A stretch of 64,000 nt of DNA. It comes from Cobetia sp. L2A1 (lineage in GTDB: Bacteria; Pseudomonadota; Gammaproteobacteria; Pseudomonadales; Halomonadaceae). A program made the position numbers and the translations under genes. How positions within the stretch are numbered: the stretch's first letter is position 1; each line of letters opens with the position of its first letter. The stretch is from positions 806,001-870,000 of the forward strand of contig NZ_CP047025.1 in assembly GCF_009796845.1 (NCBI RefSeq), given 5' to 3'. Under the pieces are notes generated by a model. The model worked only from the letters and a program-made list of their open reading frames with translations. It made no database searches and had not been told where the DNA came from. Below are positions 20,280-31,008 of the stretch, piece after piece.

Positions 20280-21143
20280 ATGTCTGAGTCTTCTGAAGGC
20301 GTATTATACGTGGTCGCCACACCGATTGGTAACCTCGATGACCTTAGCGCGCGCGCGGCGCGGGTGCTGGGTGAGGTTGATTTGATAGCAGCCGAGGATA
20401 CCCGCCACAGTGCACGCCTGCTGCGTCATCTGGGGCTGGAAGTCCCCATGATGTCGCTGCACGACCATAACGAGCGTGGCCGTGTCGAGCAGCTCTGTCA
20501 GGCGTTGGAAGAGGGGCGCAAGATTGCGCTGGTGTCCGATGCTGGCACGCCGCTGATCTCCGACCCCGGCTTTATCCTCGTTCGCGCCTTGCGTGAACGT
20601 GGCTTCAAGGTGGTGCCGCTGCCTGGCGCCTGTGCGCTGATTACGGCCTTGAGTGCCGCAGGCCTGCCTACTGATCGTTTCACCTTCGAGGGCTTTCTGG
20701 CGCATAAGGGGGGGCCACGACAGGCACGCCTCGTCGCGCTGCGTGACGATAGTGCCACGCATGTGCTGTATGAATCTCCACACCGTATTCAAGCGCTGTT
20801 GGGTGACATTCGTGACGTGCTGGGTGAGCGTCGTGTAGTTCTTGCGCGTGAATTGACCAAAACCTTCGAGACTTTCCTTGATGGCACGGCCGCTGAATTG
20901 CTGGCCCGCATGGAAGTGGATAGCGATCAGACACGTGGCGAGTTCGTGGTGATGATCGAAGGCGCGCCGGCGCGTGAGGGTGATGAGGCTGCCAGCGTCG
21001 AAGGTGATGCTCTGCTACAAGTGCTGTTTGAAGAGGGTGTTGGCGTCAAGCAGATGGCCGCCATCGCAACGCGTCTTGTCGGTGGTCGCAAGAAAGCGTG
21101 GTATGCCAAGGCGCAGGCCATGAAGGATGCGGTTGCCGAGTGA
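20280..21143 (+). CDS. rsmI: RsmI, 16S rRNA 2'-O-ribose C1402 methyltransferase
   Basis: SAM-dependent methyltransferase that works with RsmH on C1402 of 16S rRNA. 287 residues. Tetrapyrrole-methylase fold with YVVATPIGNLDDLSARA at the N-terminus, AEDTRHSARLL, and the glycine-rich LVSDAGTPLISDPG. It is divergent from lpoA, a conserved arrangement in gammaproteobacteria. Confidence 0.97.
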   Translation: MSESSEGVLYVVATPIGNLDDLSARAARVLGEVDLIAAEDTRHSARLLRHLGLEVPMMSLHDHNERGRVEQLCQALEEGRKIALVSDAGTPLISDPGFILVRALRERGFKVVPLPGACALITALSAAGLPTDRFTFEGFLAHKGGPRQARLVALRDDSATHVLYESPHRIQALLGDIRDVLGERRVVLARELTKTFETFLDGTAAELLARMEVDSDQTRGEFVVMIEGAPAREGDEAASVEGDALLQVLFEEGVGVKQMAAIATRLVGGRKKAWYAKAQAMKDAVAE

Positions 21144-21248
21144 AAAGCAAGTAATTGCCGTAGCAGTGTTTTTTTGCGTTGAGCCGTAGGGTGTGGTGTG
21201 TCGCTTCGGCTTGTGAAAGCTGCGTGACGCTGCTAGTCTTGCGCGCTT

Positions 21249-21600
<352 letters not shown>

Positions 21601-21890
21601 CCTTACATTGAATGTGCTCTGCAGCGAGTCGTATTGCTGCAGGCGCTATGATCCGCATAACCGGCGCCGTCCGCTTTGTGTTTCGTGACTGACCATTGCT
21701 GGCTGAATGGCAACGAACATAAAGCCGTGACAGGCGCCGGTTGTCGGTTATGTCTTCTGAATTATATTGGTCTCTGAAAGTTGATCACATCTGACGTGTG
21801 ATCGCTTCTCATGTTCGCTCGTCGTTGGCGCACTATCGCTATCGTCGGCTTCCACTGCTCGCATCGCGTGCCAAGGTCCCGAGTTTCGTC

Positions 21891-22859
21891 ATGTCCAAGC
21901 CCAGCACTCCTTCTGTTGCCGAGTCCGATGTCATTGATCGCTTCGCGCATGTCAGTGTCATGCTCGATGGCGCAGTCGATGGCTTGATTCAGGACGCCTC
22001 CGGCATCTACTTCGATGGCACCTTCGGTCGTGGCGGACACTCACGCCTGATTCTGTCACGCCTTGCCGATGATGGACGCTTGATCGCGTGTGATCGGGAT
22101 CCGCAGGCGCTGGCGGAAGCCGCCACTATCGAAGATGCACGCTTTACTATCCATGCTGGCGAATTTGCACGCCTTGGTGAGTATGCCGAGCGTGAGGGCG
22201 TGACGGGTCAACTGGACGGTATTCTGTTGGATATCGGGGTGTCGTCTCCGCAGCTGGATGACGCCGAGCGTGGTTTCAGCTTCATGAATGATGGTCCGCT
22301 CGATATGCGCATGGACCCGACCAGTGGTGCGAGTGCTGCCGAGTGGCTGTCAAGTGCTAGTGCAGAGGACATGGCCTGGGTCTTCAAGACCTATGGCGAG
22401 GAACGTTACGCCAAGCGTCTGGCGCGTGCCGTCGTGGAACGTCGTGTCGAGCGTCCCATTACACGTACCGGTGATCTGGCGAGCCTGATCAAGGATGCCC
22501 ATCCGTCTTGGGAGAAGCACAAGCACCCGGCGACGCGTGTATTCCAGGCAATTCGTATTCACATCAACGGTGAATTGGATGAGCTGACCCGCGCGTTGGA
22601 TGCTGGCCTTGAAGCGCTCAAGCCGGGCGGGCGCCTGGTCGTGATCAGCTTCCATTCGTTGGAAGATCGCATCGTGAAGCGTTTCATGCGTGACAAGGCA
22701 CGCGGCGATCAGGCACCACGTGGCCTGCCTATCCGCGAAGATCAGCTTAACAAGCGTCTCATACTGGTTGGCAAGGCGCAGAAGGCCTCCGACAGTGAAG
22801 TGGATGCCAATGTGCGTTCCCGCAGTGCTGTGATGCGTATTGCTGAAAAGCTCAAATAG
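21891..22859 (+). CDS. rsmH: RsmH (MraW), 16S rRNA C1402 N4-methyltransferase
   Basis: SAM-dependent methyltransferase for N4 of C1402 in 16S rRNA; first gene of the division and cell wall cluster here. 323 residues from ATG 21891. Motifs: [14 protein letters not shown] (SAM site), [39 protein letters not shown] and [17 protein letters not shown]. The Shine-Dalgarno is weak and the frame opens 31 codons earlier, so the start is not certain. No mraZ precedes it. Confidence 0.96.
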   Translation: MSKPSTPSVAESDVIDRFAHVSVMLDGAVDGLIQDASGIYFDGTFGRGGHSRLILSRLADDGRLIACDRDPQALAEAATIEDARFTIHAGEFARLGEYAEREGVTGQLDGILLDIGVSSPQLDDAERGFSFMNDGPLDMRMDPTSGASAAEWLSSASAEDMAWVFKTYGEERYAKRLARAVVERRVERPITRTGDLASLIKDAHPSWEKHKHPATRVFQAIRIHINGELDELTRALDAGLEALKPGGRLVVISFHSLEDRIVKRFMRDKARGDQAPRGLPIREDQLNKRLILVGKAQKASDSEVDANVRSRSAVMRIAEKLK

Positions 22860-23125
22860 CGTTTCCGCTCATTACCCGTGTTTTGGTCATTCTTGCGCCT
22901 GCCTACCGGCAGGCGCGCTCGTAAGCGCCCTGTAGTGAGTGGGCGACAGATATGTTGCGTTGCGGCAACTCTTAGCAGCCGGCGCAACATGCTGACATAA
23001 TGCGGCGTTCTCGTTTGAGTGGATCTCGGGTGTGTGGATCATGGTGATATCGATCCCGCACAATGGTAGCCCGCAGGGATAATCGTGATGCAGGGCATCG
23101 CGTTCAGAGTGATTAGGGAGTCAGC

Positions 23126-23446
23126 ATGGCGGGACGGAGTCAGGGTGGCAGGTTGGGAGATTGGCCGATCAAGGTTCATATGCGTTGGCGCCACCTGTAT
23201 TTCGTGGTGTTGATGCTGTGCCTGCTTGGTTCTGCTGCTGCCGTCGTGGTCAGCTCTCATCTGTCCCGTGTTCAATATGCTCAGCTGCAGACGCTTGAGG
23301 CTGCGCGTGATGATGCCCGTGCCCGTTGGGGACGTCTGTTGCTGGAAGAGAGCGCCTGGTCTGCGCCTGCACGTATCGAGAGTATCAGTAGTGAGCGTCT
23401 GGAAATGCGCGTGCCCGATGTGCACGACGTTGAGGTCATTCGCTAA
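23126..23446 (+). CDS. ftsL: FtsL, divisome membrane protein
   Basis: Bitopic protein of the FtsQLB complex that activates FtsWI. 106 residues: short cytoplasmic part, one membrane helix (about 24-43, LYFVVLMLCLLGSAAAVVVS), then a periplasmic coiled coil (SRVQYAQLQTLEAARDDARARWGRLLLEESAW). The RIESISSERLEMRVPDVHDVEVI end is typical of the family. Stop and ftsI start share one base. The 266-base gap to rsmH is unusually long for this pair. Confidence 0.93.
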   Translation: MAGRSQGGRLGDWPIKVHMRWRHLYFVVLMLCLLGSAAAVVVSSHLSRVQYAQLQTLEAARDDARARWGRLLLEESAWSAPARIESISSERLEMRVPDVHDVEVIR

Positions 23447-25239
23447 TGGCTACGCGTCGCCCTGATGCTCCGCGAGACAAGTCACCCCGTGACAAGACCT
23501 CTCGTGACAATGCTTCTAACGAGAAAGTGGTGCGCGGCAAAGCCGCCGCTGCCGCTCGTAAAAGTGCCCGTGCCCCAATGGGTGCTGGCCGCTATCGCAT
23601 CATGCTGTTTATCGTGCTGGCCGGATTGTTGGCGCTGATCGGGCGTATTGGTTATCTACAGCTCTTTGATCAGCAGTTCCTGCAAGACCAAGGCGACGCC
23701 CGTACTCTGCGCGTTGACAGTATCAATGCCCACCGCGGCATGATCACTGATCGCACTGGTGAGCCGCTAGCCATCTCGACCCCTGTCGTGACGCTATGGG
23801 CCGACCCGCGCAAGGTACCCGATGATCCCGTGCGTCTGTCACTTCTCGCGCGCGCCCTTGGCCAGCAACCTGATGACCTGATCAATCGTATCCGTCGTTA
23901 TCGTGACGGTGGTAAAGGCTTCATGTACATCAAGCGTCAGATGACGCCGCCTCAGGCTCAGCCGGCAATAGATCTTGATATCCCGGGCGTAAGTCACAAG
24001 CAGGAATACAAGCGCTATTACCCCTCTGGAGAGGTCTCCGCGCAGCTGGTCGGCGTCACCAACGTCGATGACAAGGGTCAGGAGGGGCTGGAGCTTGCCT
24101 ACAATTCCTACCTTTCCGGCACGCCGGGCAAGCGCCGTGTACTCAAGGACCGCAAGGGGCGGCTAGTACGTGACCTGCATCTGATCAGCGAAGCCAAGCC
24201 CGGTGGTGACTTGAAGCTGTCTATTGATCTCCGTCTGCAATACATGGCCTATCGTGAGCTCAAGGCCGCCGTGGCCGAGCACCGTGCCGATGGTGGCACA
24301 CTGGTGATGATGGATGCTCGTACCGGTGAAGTGCTGGCGATGGTCAACCAGAAGTCCTATAACCCGAACAATCGCGCTGGCCTGGATCCTGAGGGCCTGC
24401 GTAACCGCGCCATCACGGATGCCTTCGAGCCCGGCTCTGTCATGAAGCCGCTGGCGATGAGCGCCGGACTTGCTTCTGGCCAGTATCAGCCGGACTCCAT
24501 CATCGATACCACGCCGGGCTACATGCGCGTCGACAGGTTCACCATTCGCGACTTCCGTAACTACGGCAAGCTCGACATGGCCGGTATTCTGTATCACTCA
24601 TCCAATATCGGTATGAGCCGCATGGCATTGAGCCTTGAGGACGATGCCATCTGGAATCGCTACTATTCCTTGGGGTTGGGTCAGAGCCCCGGGACCGGTT
24701 TCCCCGGGGAGACGACCGGTGTCCTGCCGTCACCGACCAACTGGTCGCGTAGCAAGCGTGCGTCCATGGCTTATGGTTACGGCATCAGCGTTTCGGCCCT
24801 GCAGCTGGCGAGTGCTTATACTGCGCTTGCCAATGATGGCCGTCGTCTGCCGCCTTCACTGCTCAAGGTCAATACACCGATCGTGGGTGATCAGGTGATC
24901 TCCGCGGAAAATGCCCATTCCCTGCTGGGCATGATGGAGAAGATCGTGCAGCCCAATGGGCCAGCCAAGCGTGCGGTGGTCGAGGGCTACCGTATCGCAG
25001 GCAAGACCGGTACGGTGCGTAAGGTGACCTCCGGTGGTTATCAGAAGACGGCCTACCGATCGCTCTTTGCGGGTGTGGCGCCTGTCTCTGATCCGCGCAT
25101 CGTCACGGTAGTGATGATCGAGAATCCCAAGGGCGAAGAATATTATGGTGGCCTGGTTGCAGCGCCGGTCTTTGGGCGTGTAGTCGGCAAGGCATTGCGT
25201 CTGTTGGATGTACCACCGGACAGCAAGATCGGCGAGTAG
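23446..25239 (+). CDS. ftsI: FtsI (PBP3), septal peptidoglycan transpeptidase
   Basis: Essential cross-linking enzyme of the septum and a target of beta-lactams; partner of FtsW. 597 residues: a basic, disordered N-terminal cytoplasmic tail (about 1-48), one membrane helix (about 51-70), a dimerisation/pedestal domain, and the transpeptidase domain. Active-site motifs: Ser331 in SVMK, SSN at 385-387, and KTG near residue 520 (GKTGTVRKV). Confidence 0.98.
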   Translation: MATRRPDAPRDKSPRDKTSRDNASNEKVVRGKAAAAARKSARAPMGAGRYRIMLFIVLAGLLALIGRIGYLQLFDQQFLQDQGDARTLRVDSINAHRGMITDRTGEPLAISTPVVTLWADPRKVPDDPVRLSLLARALGQQPDDLINRIRRYRDGGKGFMYIKRQMTPPQAQPAIDLDIPGVSHKQEYKRYYPSGEVSAQLVGVTNVDDKGQEGLELAYNSYLSGTPGKRRVLKDRKGRLVRDLHLISEAKPGGDLKLSIDLRLQYMAYRELKAAVAEHRADGGTLVMMDARTGEVLAMVNQKSYNPNNRAGLDPEGLRNRAITDAFEPGSVMKPLAMSAGLASGQYQPDSIIDTTPGYMRVDRFTIRDFRNYGKLDMAGILYHSSNIGMSRMALSLEDDAIWNRYYSLGLGQSPGTGFPGETTGVLPSPTNWSRSKRASMAYGYGISVSALQLASAYTALANDGRRLPPSLLKVNTPIVGDQVISAENAHSLLGMMEKIVQPNGPAKRAVVEGYRIAGKTGTVRKVTSGGYQKTAYRSLFAGVAPVSDPRIVTVVMIENPKGEEYYGGLVAAPVFGRVVGKALRLLDVPPDSKIGE

Positions 25240-25345
25240 CGAATTTTTGTGTGGCACATGCGCTATTTGGAAAAAGCGGGTGTGTCTTTATCCATCATGT
25301 AGCGAATACGTTCCGGTACAGCAGGAACAAGGAAGGTCTTCCGAC

Positions 25346-26995
25346 ATGACTTCACCACGATCGACTCATGAGCAAACACCAGGCGAGCAAGCATCAGAGA
25401 GTCAGGGCGTCAGTGCGCGTCTTGATGAGTTTCTAACTCGACCTGTCGCGGTGGCGAGTGATTTGCTGAATGCCCTCATGGCATTGTGGCCAGTAGCGTT
25501 CAATGGTGGCTGCCTGGCAGCGCTCCTCCCTTCGCAGCCCGAGTGGCATCTCACAATCGATAGCCGTCGTGTGAGTAAAGGCTCCATCTTTATCGCGGTG
25601 CCGGGCATCGGCAGTGATGGCCGTGATTATATTTCCCGGGCACAGCAGAACGGTGCTGCACTGGTACTGGCTGAACGGCCAACTGCAGACGATGCTCAGG
25701 TTGCGGCTCACGCGCAAGACGAAACCGTCGTGTGGCTCGATGGGCTTGGCGAGCAGCTCGGCGAGCTGGGACGTCAGGCCTTTGGGGTGCCTGAGTCACT
25801 GACGTTGATCGGGGTCACGGGGACCAATGGCAAGTCTTCAGTCACCCATTACATCGCTGAGTTGGCGGAAGCCTTGGGTACGCCTGCTGGCATGATCGGT
25901 ACGCTGGGTGTGGGTCGGCCAGGTGCGCTGGTCGCAGGTGAACGTACTACGCCGGATGCGCTGTCAGTGCAGGCTGCGCTCAAGGGCTTGAGTCTGGTGG
26001 GGGCTGAGCTGATCGCGATGGAAGTGTCCTCTCACGCGCTTGATCAAGGGCGGGTCAATGGCTGCCACTTCACCGTTGCCGGCTATACCAATCTTTCACG
26101 TGATCATCTCGATTACCACGGCAGCATGGCGGCCTATGCCGCGGCCAAAGCCAAGTTGTTCAAGCGTCCTGAGCTCTCATTGGCGGTACTCAACGCTGAT
26201 GATGCACTGGCACGTCTGATGCTCGCCGGCATGCAACGTGGTGTGCGTGTATTGGCCATGGGGCGTGATGAAGTGGCCACACTGCGTGTCATCGATGTCT
26301 TCCCCGAGCCGCTGGGGCAGGTGGCCGTGATTGCGACGCCCGACGGTGAACGCGAGCTTGGCCTCAATCTTATGGGGCGCTTCAATCTTGATAACGCGCT
26401 GCTGGCGATGTTGATCCTGCATGGTCTTGATTACTCCTTGGCCGAACTGTTTGCTGCTGCCCCCAGCCTGACCCCTGTGCCAGGGCGCATGCAGCGTCTG
26501 ACACGTGACGGTGCGCCAGTGGTCGTGGTGGATTACGCCCACACGCCGGAGGCTGTCGAAACGGCGCTGACTGCCTTGCGTGCCCACTTGCCGGCGCGTG
26601 ACGATGCGCGCCTATGGTGCGTGCTTGGCTGTGGCGGTGATCGCGACACTGGCAAGCGTCCGCTGATGGCGAGTGCCGCCGAACAGGGTGCTGATCGCGT
26701 CGTGATTACGGATGACAATCCGCGTGGTGAAGATGCCGCCGATATCCGTCAGCAGATGATGAAAGGCATTCACGCATGTGAGCGCATAGAGAATATCGCG
26801 GATCGTGGTGAGGCCATCGCGCAAGTCATTCGTGAGGCCGGTGAATACGACGTCATTCTGATTGCTGGCAAGGGGCATGAGGACTATCAGGAAATCGGTG
26901 GGCAGCGTCTACCGTTCTCGGATGTCGCTCACGCCGTAGTCGCACTTGAGCGGCGTGGGCTCTCCACACTGGAAGGTCTGGAGAGCGACGCATGA
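25346..26995 (+). CDS. murE: MurE, UDP-MurNAc-tripeptide synthetase (meso-DAP type)
   Basis: Adds meso-diaminopimelate to UDP-MurNAc-L-Ala-D-Glu. 549 residues from ATG 25346 (GGAAGG upstream), about 50 longer than usual because of an N-terminal extension rich in Ser, Thr, Gln and Glu. ATP loop GVTGTNGKSSVTHYIAE; the DNPR motif (TDDNPRGED) that selects meso-DAP is present, so the peptidoglycan is of the DAP type. The stop overlaps murF by 4 bases. Confidence 0.98.
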   Translation: MTSPRSTHEQTPGEQASESQGVSARLDEFLTRPVAVASDLLNALMALWPVAFNGGCLAALLPSQPEWHLTIDSRRVSKGSIFIAVPGIGSDGRDYISRAQQNGAALVLAERPTADDAQVAAHAQDETVVWLDGLGEQLGELGRQAFGVPESLTLIGVTGTNGKSSVTHYIAELAEALGTPAGMIGTLGVGRPGALVAGERTTPDALSVQAALKGLSLVGAELIAMEVSSHALDQGRVNGCHFTVAGYTNLSRDHLDYHGSMAAYAAAKAKLFKRPELSLAVLNADDALARLMLAGMQRGVRVLAMGRDEVATLRVIDVFPEPLGQVAVIATPDGERELGLNLMGRFNLDNALLAMLILHGLDYSLAELFAAAPSLTPVPGRMQRLTRDGAPVVVVDYAHTPEAVETALTALRAHLPARDDARLWCVLGCGGDRDTGKRPLMASAAEQGADRVVITDDNPRGEDAADIRQQMMKGIHACERIENIADRGEAIAQVIREAGEYDVILIAGKGHEDYQEIGGQRLPFSDVAHAVVALERRGLSTLEGLESDA

Positions 26996-28434
26996 GCATC
27001 GGGGATGATCTTCAGGTCGGTCTGAATTCCTTTGAGGAGTTGGCGCAGGCGCTTGGGTGTGACTTGCCTGAGGCGCTGGCAGGTCAGCCGCTGGGAGCGA
27101 TCGAAACGGATACGCGCAAGCTGGCGGATCAGATCGCTCCACTATTCGTGGCGTTGAGAGGCGAGCGTTTCGATGCCCATGACTTCCTGGCGCAGGCACG
27201 TGAAAGCGGTGCCGTGGCGGCTCTTGTCGAGCGGCAGGTAGATGATCCGTTACCGCAGATTGTCGTGCCGGATACTCGATTATCCTTCGGACTGCTCGCA
27301 GCAGCTCGTCGTCGAACCTGGGGGCGCCCGCTGATCGCCGTGACCGGCAACAGTGGCAAGACCAGCGTCAAGGGCCTGATTCACGCGATACTGTCGCGGG
27401 ATGCCGCGCGCTTCGGCGCTGAGAGTCTCGCCAATCATGGCAACCTGAATAATGATTTCGGCTTGCCAATGACGTTGTTGCGTCTGAACGAGTCTCACCG
27501 GCACGCCGTTGTTGAGTTGGGTGCCAATCATCTTGGTGAAATCGCCTGGACTACCGCACTGGCACGCCCTCAGGTGGCGGTGATTACCAATGTTACAGGC
27601 GCTCATGTCGGTGAATTCGGCGGCATGGGGCAGATCGCACAAGCCAAGGGCGAGATTCTGGCGGGGCTTAGTCCGCTGGGCGGCCGGCGTCCTGTCGCGG
27701 TGCTCAACCGTGATGATGCCTATTTTTCGCTCTGGCATTCATTGGCAGCGACTGGGCAGGCCGTCGAGGTGATCGACTTCAGCCTGGCGGTTGATGATCA
27801 TGATTCGGCGCGGTTACAGGCACGTGATCTAGGCGCGGATGGCCTCGGGCGTTATGCTTTCGAACTGACGTTTGACAGTGAGTCTCTTGGACGAGTCCAG
27901 CTTCAGCTGCTGGGTCGGCATAATGTGGCCAATGCACTGGCGGCAGCGGCGGCGTGTCTCGCGCTGGGTGTTGATAGTCAGCTGGTGATCGAGGGGCTTG
28001 AAAGTGCCGAGAGCGCACCTGGCAGATTAGGTGTTGTGGCAGGCTTCAATGGTTCACGGCTGCTGGATGACAGCTACAACGCCAATCCGGGTGCCATGAT
28101 GGCTGCGCTTGACTTGCTGGCCACCCTGCCTGCGCCGCGCTGGTGCCTGATGGGTGCCATGGGCGAGCTGGGAGAAGACGCCGAACGATTGCATGCCGAG
28201 GTGGGCTTATATGCCCGCACACTCGGCATAGATTTTTTTGCTACCTGCGGTGAGGGAGCTGAGGCTGCGACCGAAGCCTTTGGCGCGAGTGGCATGCATT
28301 TTATCGAGCGGGTAGCGCTGGAAGCCTACGCCCGTACCCATCTACCCACCGGGGCCAGCGTGCTGGTCAAGGGGTCTCGCAGCGCCGGCATGGAGAATGT
28401 CATTGCCGCGCTCAAGGTCGACGCATCAAGGTGA
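26992..28434 (+). CDS. murF: MurF, D-Ala-D-Ala adding enzyme
   Basis: Cytoplasmic ligase that adds D-Ala-D-Ala to UDP-MurNAc-tripeptide, completing the pentapeptide. 480 residues. ATP loop AVTGNSGKTSVKGLI near residue 118; other ligase segments are NDFGLPMTLLRL, VELGANHLGEIA and LDDSYNANPGAMMAAL. Its ATG lies inside the murE stop (ATGA overlap). mraY starts 9 bases after the stop. Confidence 0.97.
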   Translation: MSIGDDLQVGLNSFEELAQALGCDLPEALAGQPLGAIETDTRKLADQIAPLFVALRGERFDAHDFLAQARESGAVAALVERQVDDPLPQIVVPDTRLSFGLLAAARRRTWGRPLIAVTGNSGKTSVKGLIHAILSRDAARFGAESLANHGNLNNDFGLPMTLLRLNESHRHAVVELGANHLGEIAWTTALARPQVAVITNVTGAHVGEFGGMGQIAQAKGEILAGLSPLGGRRPVAVLNRDDAYFSLWHSLAATGQAVEVIDFSLAVDDHDSARLQARDLGADGLGRYAFELTFDSESLGRVQLQLLGRHNVANALAAAAACLALGVDSQLVIEGLESAESAPGRLGVVAGFNGSRLLDDSYNANPGAMMAALDLLATLPAPRWCLMGAMGELGEDAERLHAEVGLYARTLGIDFFATCGEGAEAATEAFGASGMHFIERVALEAYARTHLPTGASVLVKGSRSAGMENVIAALKVDASR

Positions 28435-28443
28435 ATGTGAGTC

Positions 28444-29526
28444 ATGCTGCTGCTGCTTGCTGAGTTTCTGGCCCAATTCAATGGCGCCTTTACGGTTTTC
28501 AATTATCTGACCCTACGTGTGGTGCTTGCCACGCTGACGGCACTGTTATTGTGTTTATGGCTGGGACCCTGGGTCATCCGCAAGCTGGTCGATGGCCAGA
28601 TAGGCCAGGCCGTGCGTGATGATGGCCCCAAGTCGCATCTTTCCAAGGCCGGTACGCCGACCATGGGGGGGGTGATGATTCTCCTGTCGATGGCCTTTTC
28701 GACGCTGTTGTGGGGCGACCTGACCAACCTGTACATCTGGGTGGTGCTGGCCGTCACGCTGGGCTTCGGTGCCGTGGGCTGGGTGGATGACTATCGCAAG
28801 GTCGTGGAGAAGAATCCGCGTGGCTTGCCGGCACGCTGGAAGTATTTCTGGCAGTCGGTAGTCGGGATCGGCGCCGCCATCGTGCTGTACATGACCGCGA
28901 GCACGCCAGCCGAGACGGGTCTTTTGGTGCCATTTTTCAAGGATGTCGTCATCCCGCTGGGCGTGTTCTACATGGTGCTGACCTATTTCGTCATCGTCGG
29001 TAGCTCCAATGCCGTGAATCTGACCGATGGCCTTGATGGTCTCGCGATCATGCCGACCGTACTGGTGGCCATGGGCCTGGCGATCTTCGCCTACGCCTCG
29101 GGCAACCTGAAGTTTGCCGAATACCTGCATATTCCCTTCATCGCGGGGTCTGGTGAGCTGGCGGTATTCTGCGCGACCATCGCGGGGGCTGGTCTTGGCT
29201 TCCTGTGGTTCAACACCTACCCGGCACAGGTCTTCATGGGGGATGTGGGAGCATTGGCTCTCGGTGCAGCGCTGGGCGTTGTCGCGGTCATTGTGCGTCA
29301 GGAAATCGTGCTGTTCATCATGGGTGGTGTATTCGTGATGGAGACCGTCTCGGTCATCTTGCAAGTAGGTTCCTACAAGCTGACCGGGCGACGTATCTTC
29401 CGCATGGCGCCACTGCACCACCATTTCGAGCTCAAGGGCTGGCCGGAGCCGCGCGTGATCGTGCGCTTCTGGATCATTACCGTGGTTCTGGTGCTGCTTG
29501 GCCTGGCCACACTCAAGGTTCGCTGA
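28444..29526 (+). CDS. mraY: MraY, phospho-MurNAc-pentapeptide translocase
   Basis: Polytopic membrane enzyme that makes lipid I from UDP-MurNAc-pentapeptide and undecaprenyl phosphate. 360 residues, normal length, with about ten membrane helices. Conserved parts: [29 protein letters not shown] (catalytic Asp-Asp), [14 protein letters not shown] and the C-terminal [14 protein letters not shown]is cluster. Confidence 0.99.
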   Translation: MLLLLAEFLAQFNGAFTVFNYLTLRVVLATLTALLLCLWLGPWVIRKLVDGQIGQAVRDDGPKSHLSKAGTPTMGGVMILLSMAFSTLLWGDLTNLYIWVVLAVTLGFGAVGWVDDYRKVVEKNPRGLPARWKYFWQSVVGIGAAIVLYMTASTPAETGLLVPFFKDVVIPLGVFYMVLTYFVIVGSSNAVNLTDGLDGLAIMPTVLVAMGLAIFAYASGNLKFAEYLHIPFIAGSGELAVFCATIAGAGLGFLWFNTYPAQVFMGDVGALALGAALGVVAVIVRQEIVLFIMGGVFVMETVSVILQVGSYKLTGRRIFRMAPLHHHFELKGWPEPRVIVRFWIITVVLVLLGLATLKVR

Positions 29527-29538
29527 GGACGCCCTGCG

Positions 29539-31008
29539 ATGACCCTCTCTGCTGCCACAGCACCGGTGACACCGGTGCTTGCCAAAGGACCGACCCTGGT
29601 GGTCGGTCTTGGTGTTTCCGGCCAGGCAATTGCGCGACATCTGAGTGACCGCGGAATCGATTTCGCGGTTGCCGATACCCGTAGTGAGCCACCGGGTCTC
29701 GAATCTCTGCATGAGTATGCTCCACAGGCCGAGGTGTACCTCGGGCCACTTGAAGCTCTGGATCTATCAGGCTTCTCTGAAATCGTGCTCAGTCCGGGCA
29801 TCGATCCACGTCAGTCAGTGTTTGATGCCACGCGAGATCGCCTCGTCGGTGAAATTGCTCTGTTCGTGCGAGCGCTGGATGAGCGTGAAGCTGAAAGCGT
29901 CGTGCTGTCCAGTGAACATGGCAAGCGCCCGAGGCTAGTGGCCATCACCGGTTCAAATGCCAAATCTACCGTCACCACATTAGTCGCTCAGATGGCAGAG
30001 CGTGCCGGTCGTCAGGTTGCGGTGGGTGGCAATCTGGGGACTGCTGCACTGACATTGCTGCGCGAACAGCCTGATGCCGAGCTCTACGTGCTCGAACTGT
30101 CTTCCTTCCAGCTTGAGACGACGCCTGAGCTCAAGGCTGACGTCGCCTGCTTTCTCAATCTCTCTGAAGATCATCTCGATCGTCATGATGGCATGCTCGG
30201 TTATCAAGCTGCCAAGCGCGCCATTTTCCGCGGTGCAGGCTTGGCGGTGATCAATGCCGACGATGTCTGGAGTTGGCCGGCTGAAGATGATGTCGTGCCG
30301 TGCGTGTCCTTCAGTGTTCAGTTGGGGAATGTTGAAGCTGAGTGGCGGTTGGCAGGGAAGAGCGAGTCGCTTTATCTCTGTCATGCCGATGCACAAGGCT
30401 TGCACGAAGTCATGCCAGCCGGCGCTGTTCATCTGGCAGGGCGCCATAATCAAGCCAATGCGCTGGCAGCCCTGGCGATGGGAACGGCGATTGGACTTGA
30501 GGAAGCGGTGATGGTTGCCGAACTCAAGATATTCGCTGGTTTGCCACATCGCGGTGAACTGATTGCCGATCAGCAAGGTGTGCGTTGGATCAATGACTCC
30601 AAGGGCACGAATGTTGGCGCGACACTGGCAGCGATTGCCGGGCTCGGGCCGACGCTTGACGGCAAGTTGGTACTGTTAGCCGGTGGTCAGGGCAAAGGTG
30701 CTGATTTCTCTCCGTTGGCGGCGCCGCTGGCGGACTATGCGCGTGAGGTAGTGGTCTTCGGTCAGGATGCGGCATTGCTGGCTGCTGCCTTGCCTGACAG
30801 CGTGACAGTGACGCGAGTGAATACGCTGATTGATGCGCTGGCACAGGCGCAGCAAGTGGCCTGCTCAGGAGATTGCGTGCTGCTATCTCCTGCCTGTGCG
30901 AGCCTGGATCAGTTTGCCAACTATATGGTACGGGGTGACGTCTTCCGTAATTGGGTTGCACAGCATGTCGTTATTGAAAGTGTCGGTGAGGAAGAACGTG
31001 ATGCGTGA
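29539..31008 (+). CDS. murD: MurD, UDP-MurNAc-L-Ala-D-Glu ligase
   Basis: Cytoplasmic ligase that adds D-glutamate to UDP-MurNAc-L-Ala. 489 residues, slightly longer than E. coli MurD. The ATP loop reads ITGSNAKSTVTTL rather than the GTNGKST form; the SNAKST version is also found in Pseudomonas MurD and is not a defect. LELSSFQLE and FLNLSEDHLDRHDGM are typical. It overlaps ftsW by 8 bases. Confidence 0.97.
   Translation: MTLSAATAPVTPVLAKGPTLVVGLGVSGQAIARHLSDRGIDFAVADTRSEPPGLESLHEYAPQAEVYLGPLEALDLSGFSEIVLSPGIDPRQSVFDATRDRLVGEIALFVRALDEREAESVVLSSEHGKRPRLVAITGSNAKSTVTTLVAQMAERAGRQVAVGGNLGTAALTLLREQPDAELYVLELSSFQLETTPELKADVACFLNLSEDHLDRHDGMLGYQAAKRAIFRGAGLAVINADDVWSWPAEDDVVPCVSFSVQLGNVEAEWRLAGKSESLYLCHADAQGLHEVMPAGAVHLAGRHNQANALAALAMGTAIGLEEAVMVAELKIFAGLPHRGELIADQQGVRWINDSKGTNVGATLAAIAGLGPTLDGKLVLLAGGQGKGADFSPLAAPLADYAREVVVFGQDAALLAAALPDSVTVTRVNTLIDALAQAQQVACSGDCVLLSPACASLDQFANYMVRGDVFRNWVAQHVVIESVGEEERDA

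Noticed and set aside
29939..29980. MurD ATP loop GSNAKST as a mutated active site
   Set aside because: The same form occurs in Pseudomonas MurD, where the enzyme is active; the Lys and Ser/Thr that bind ATP are present.
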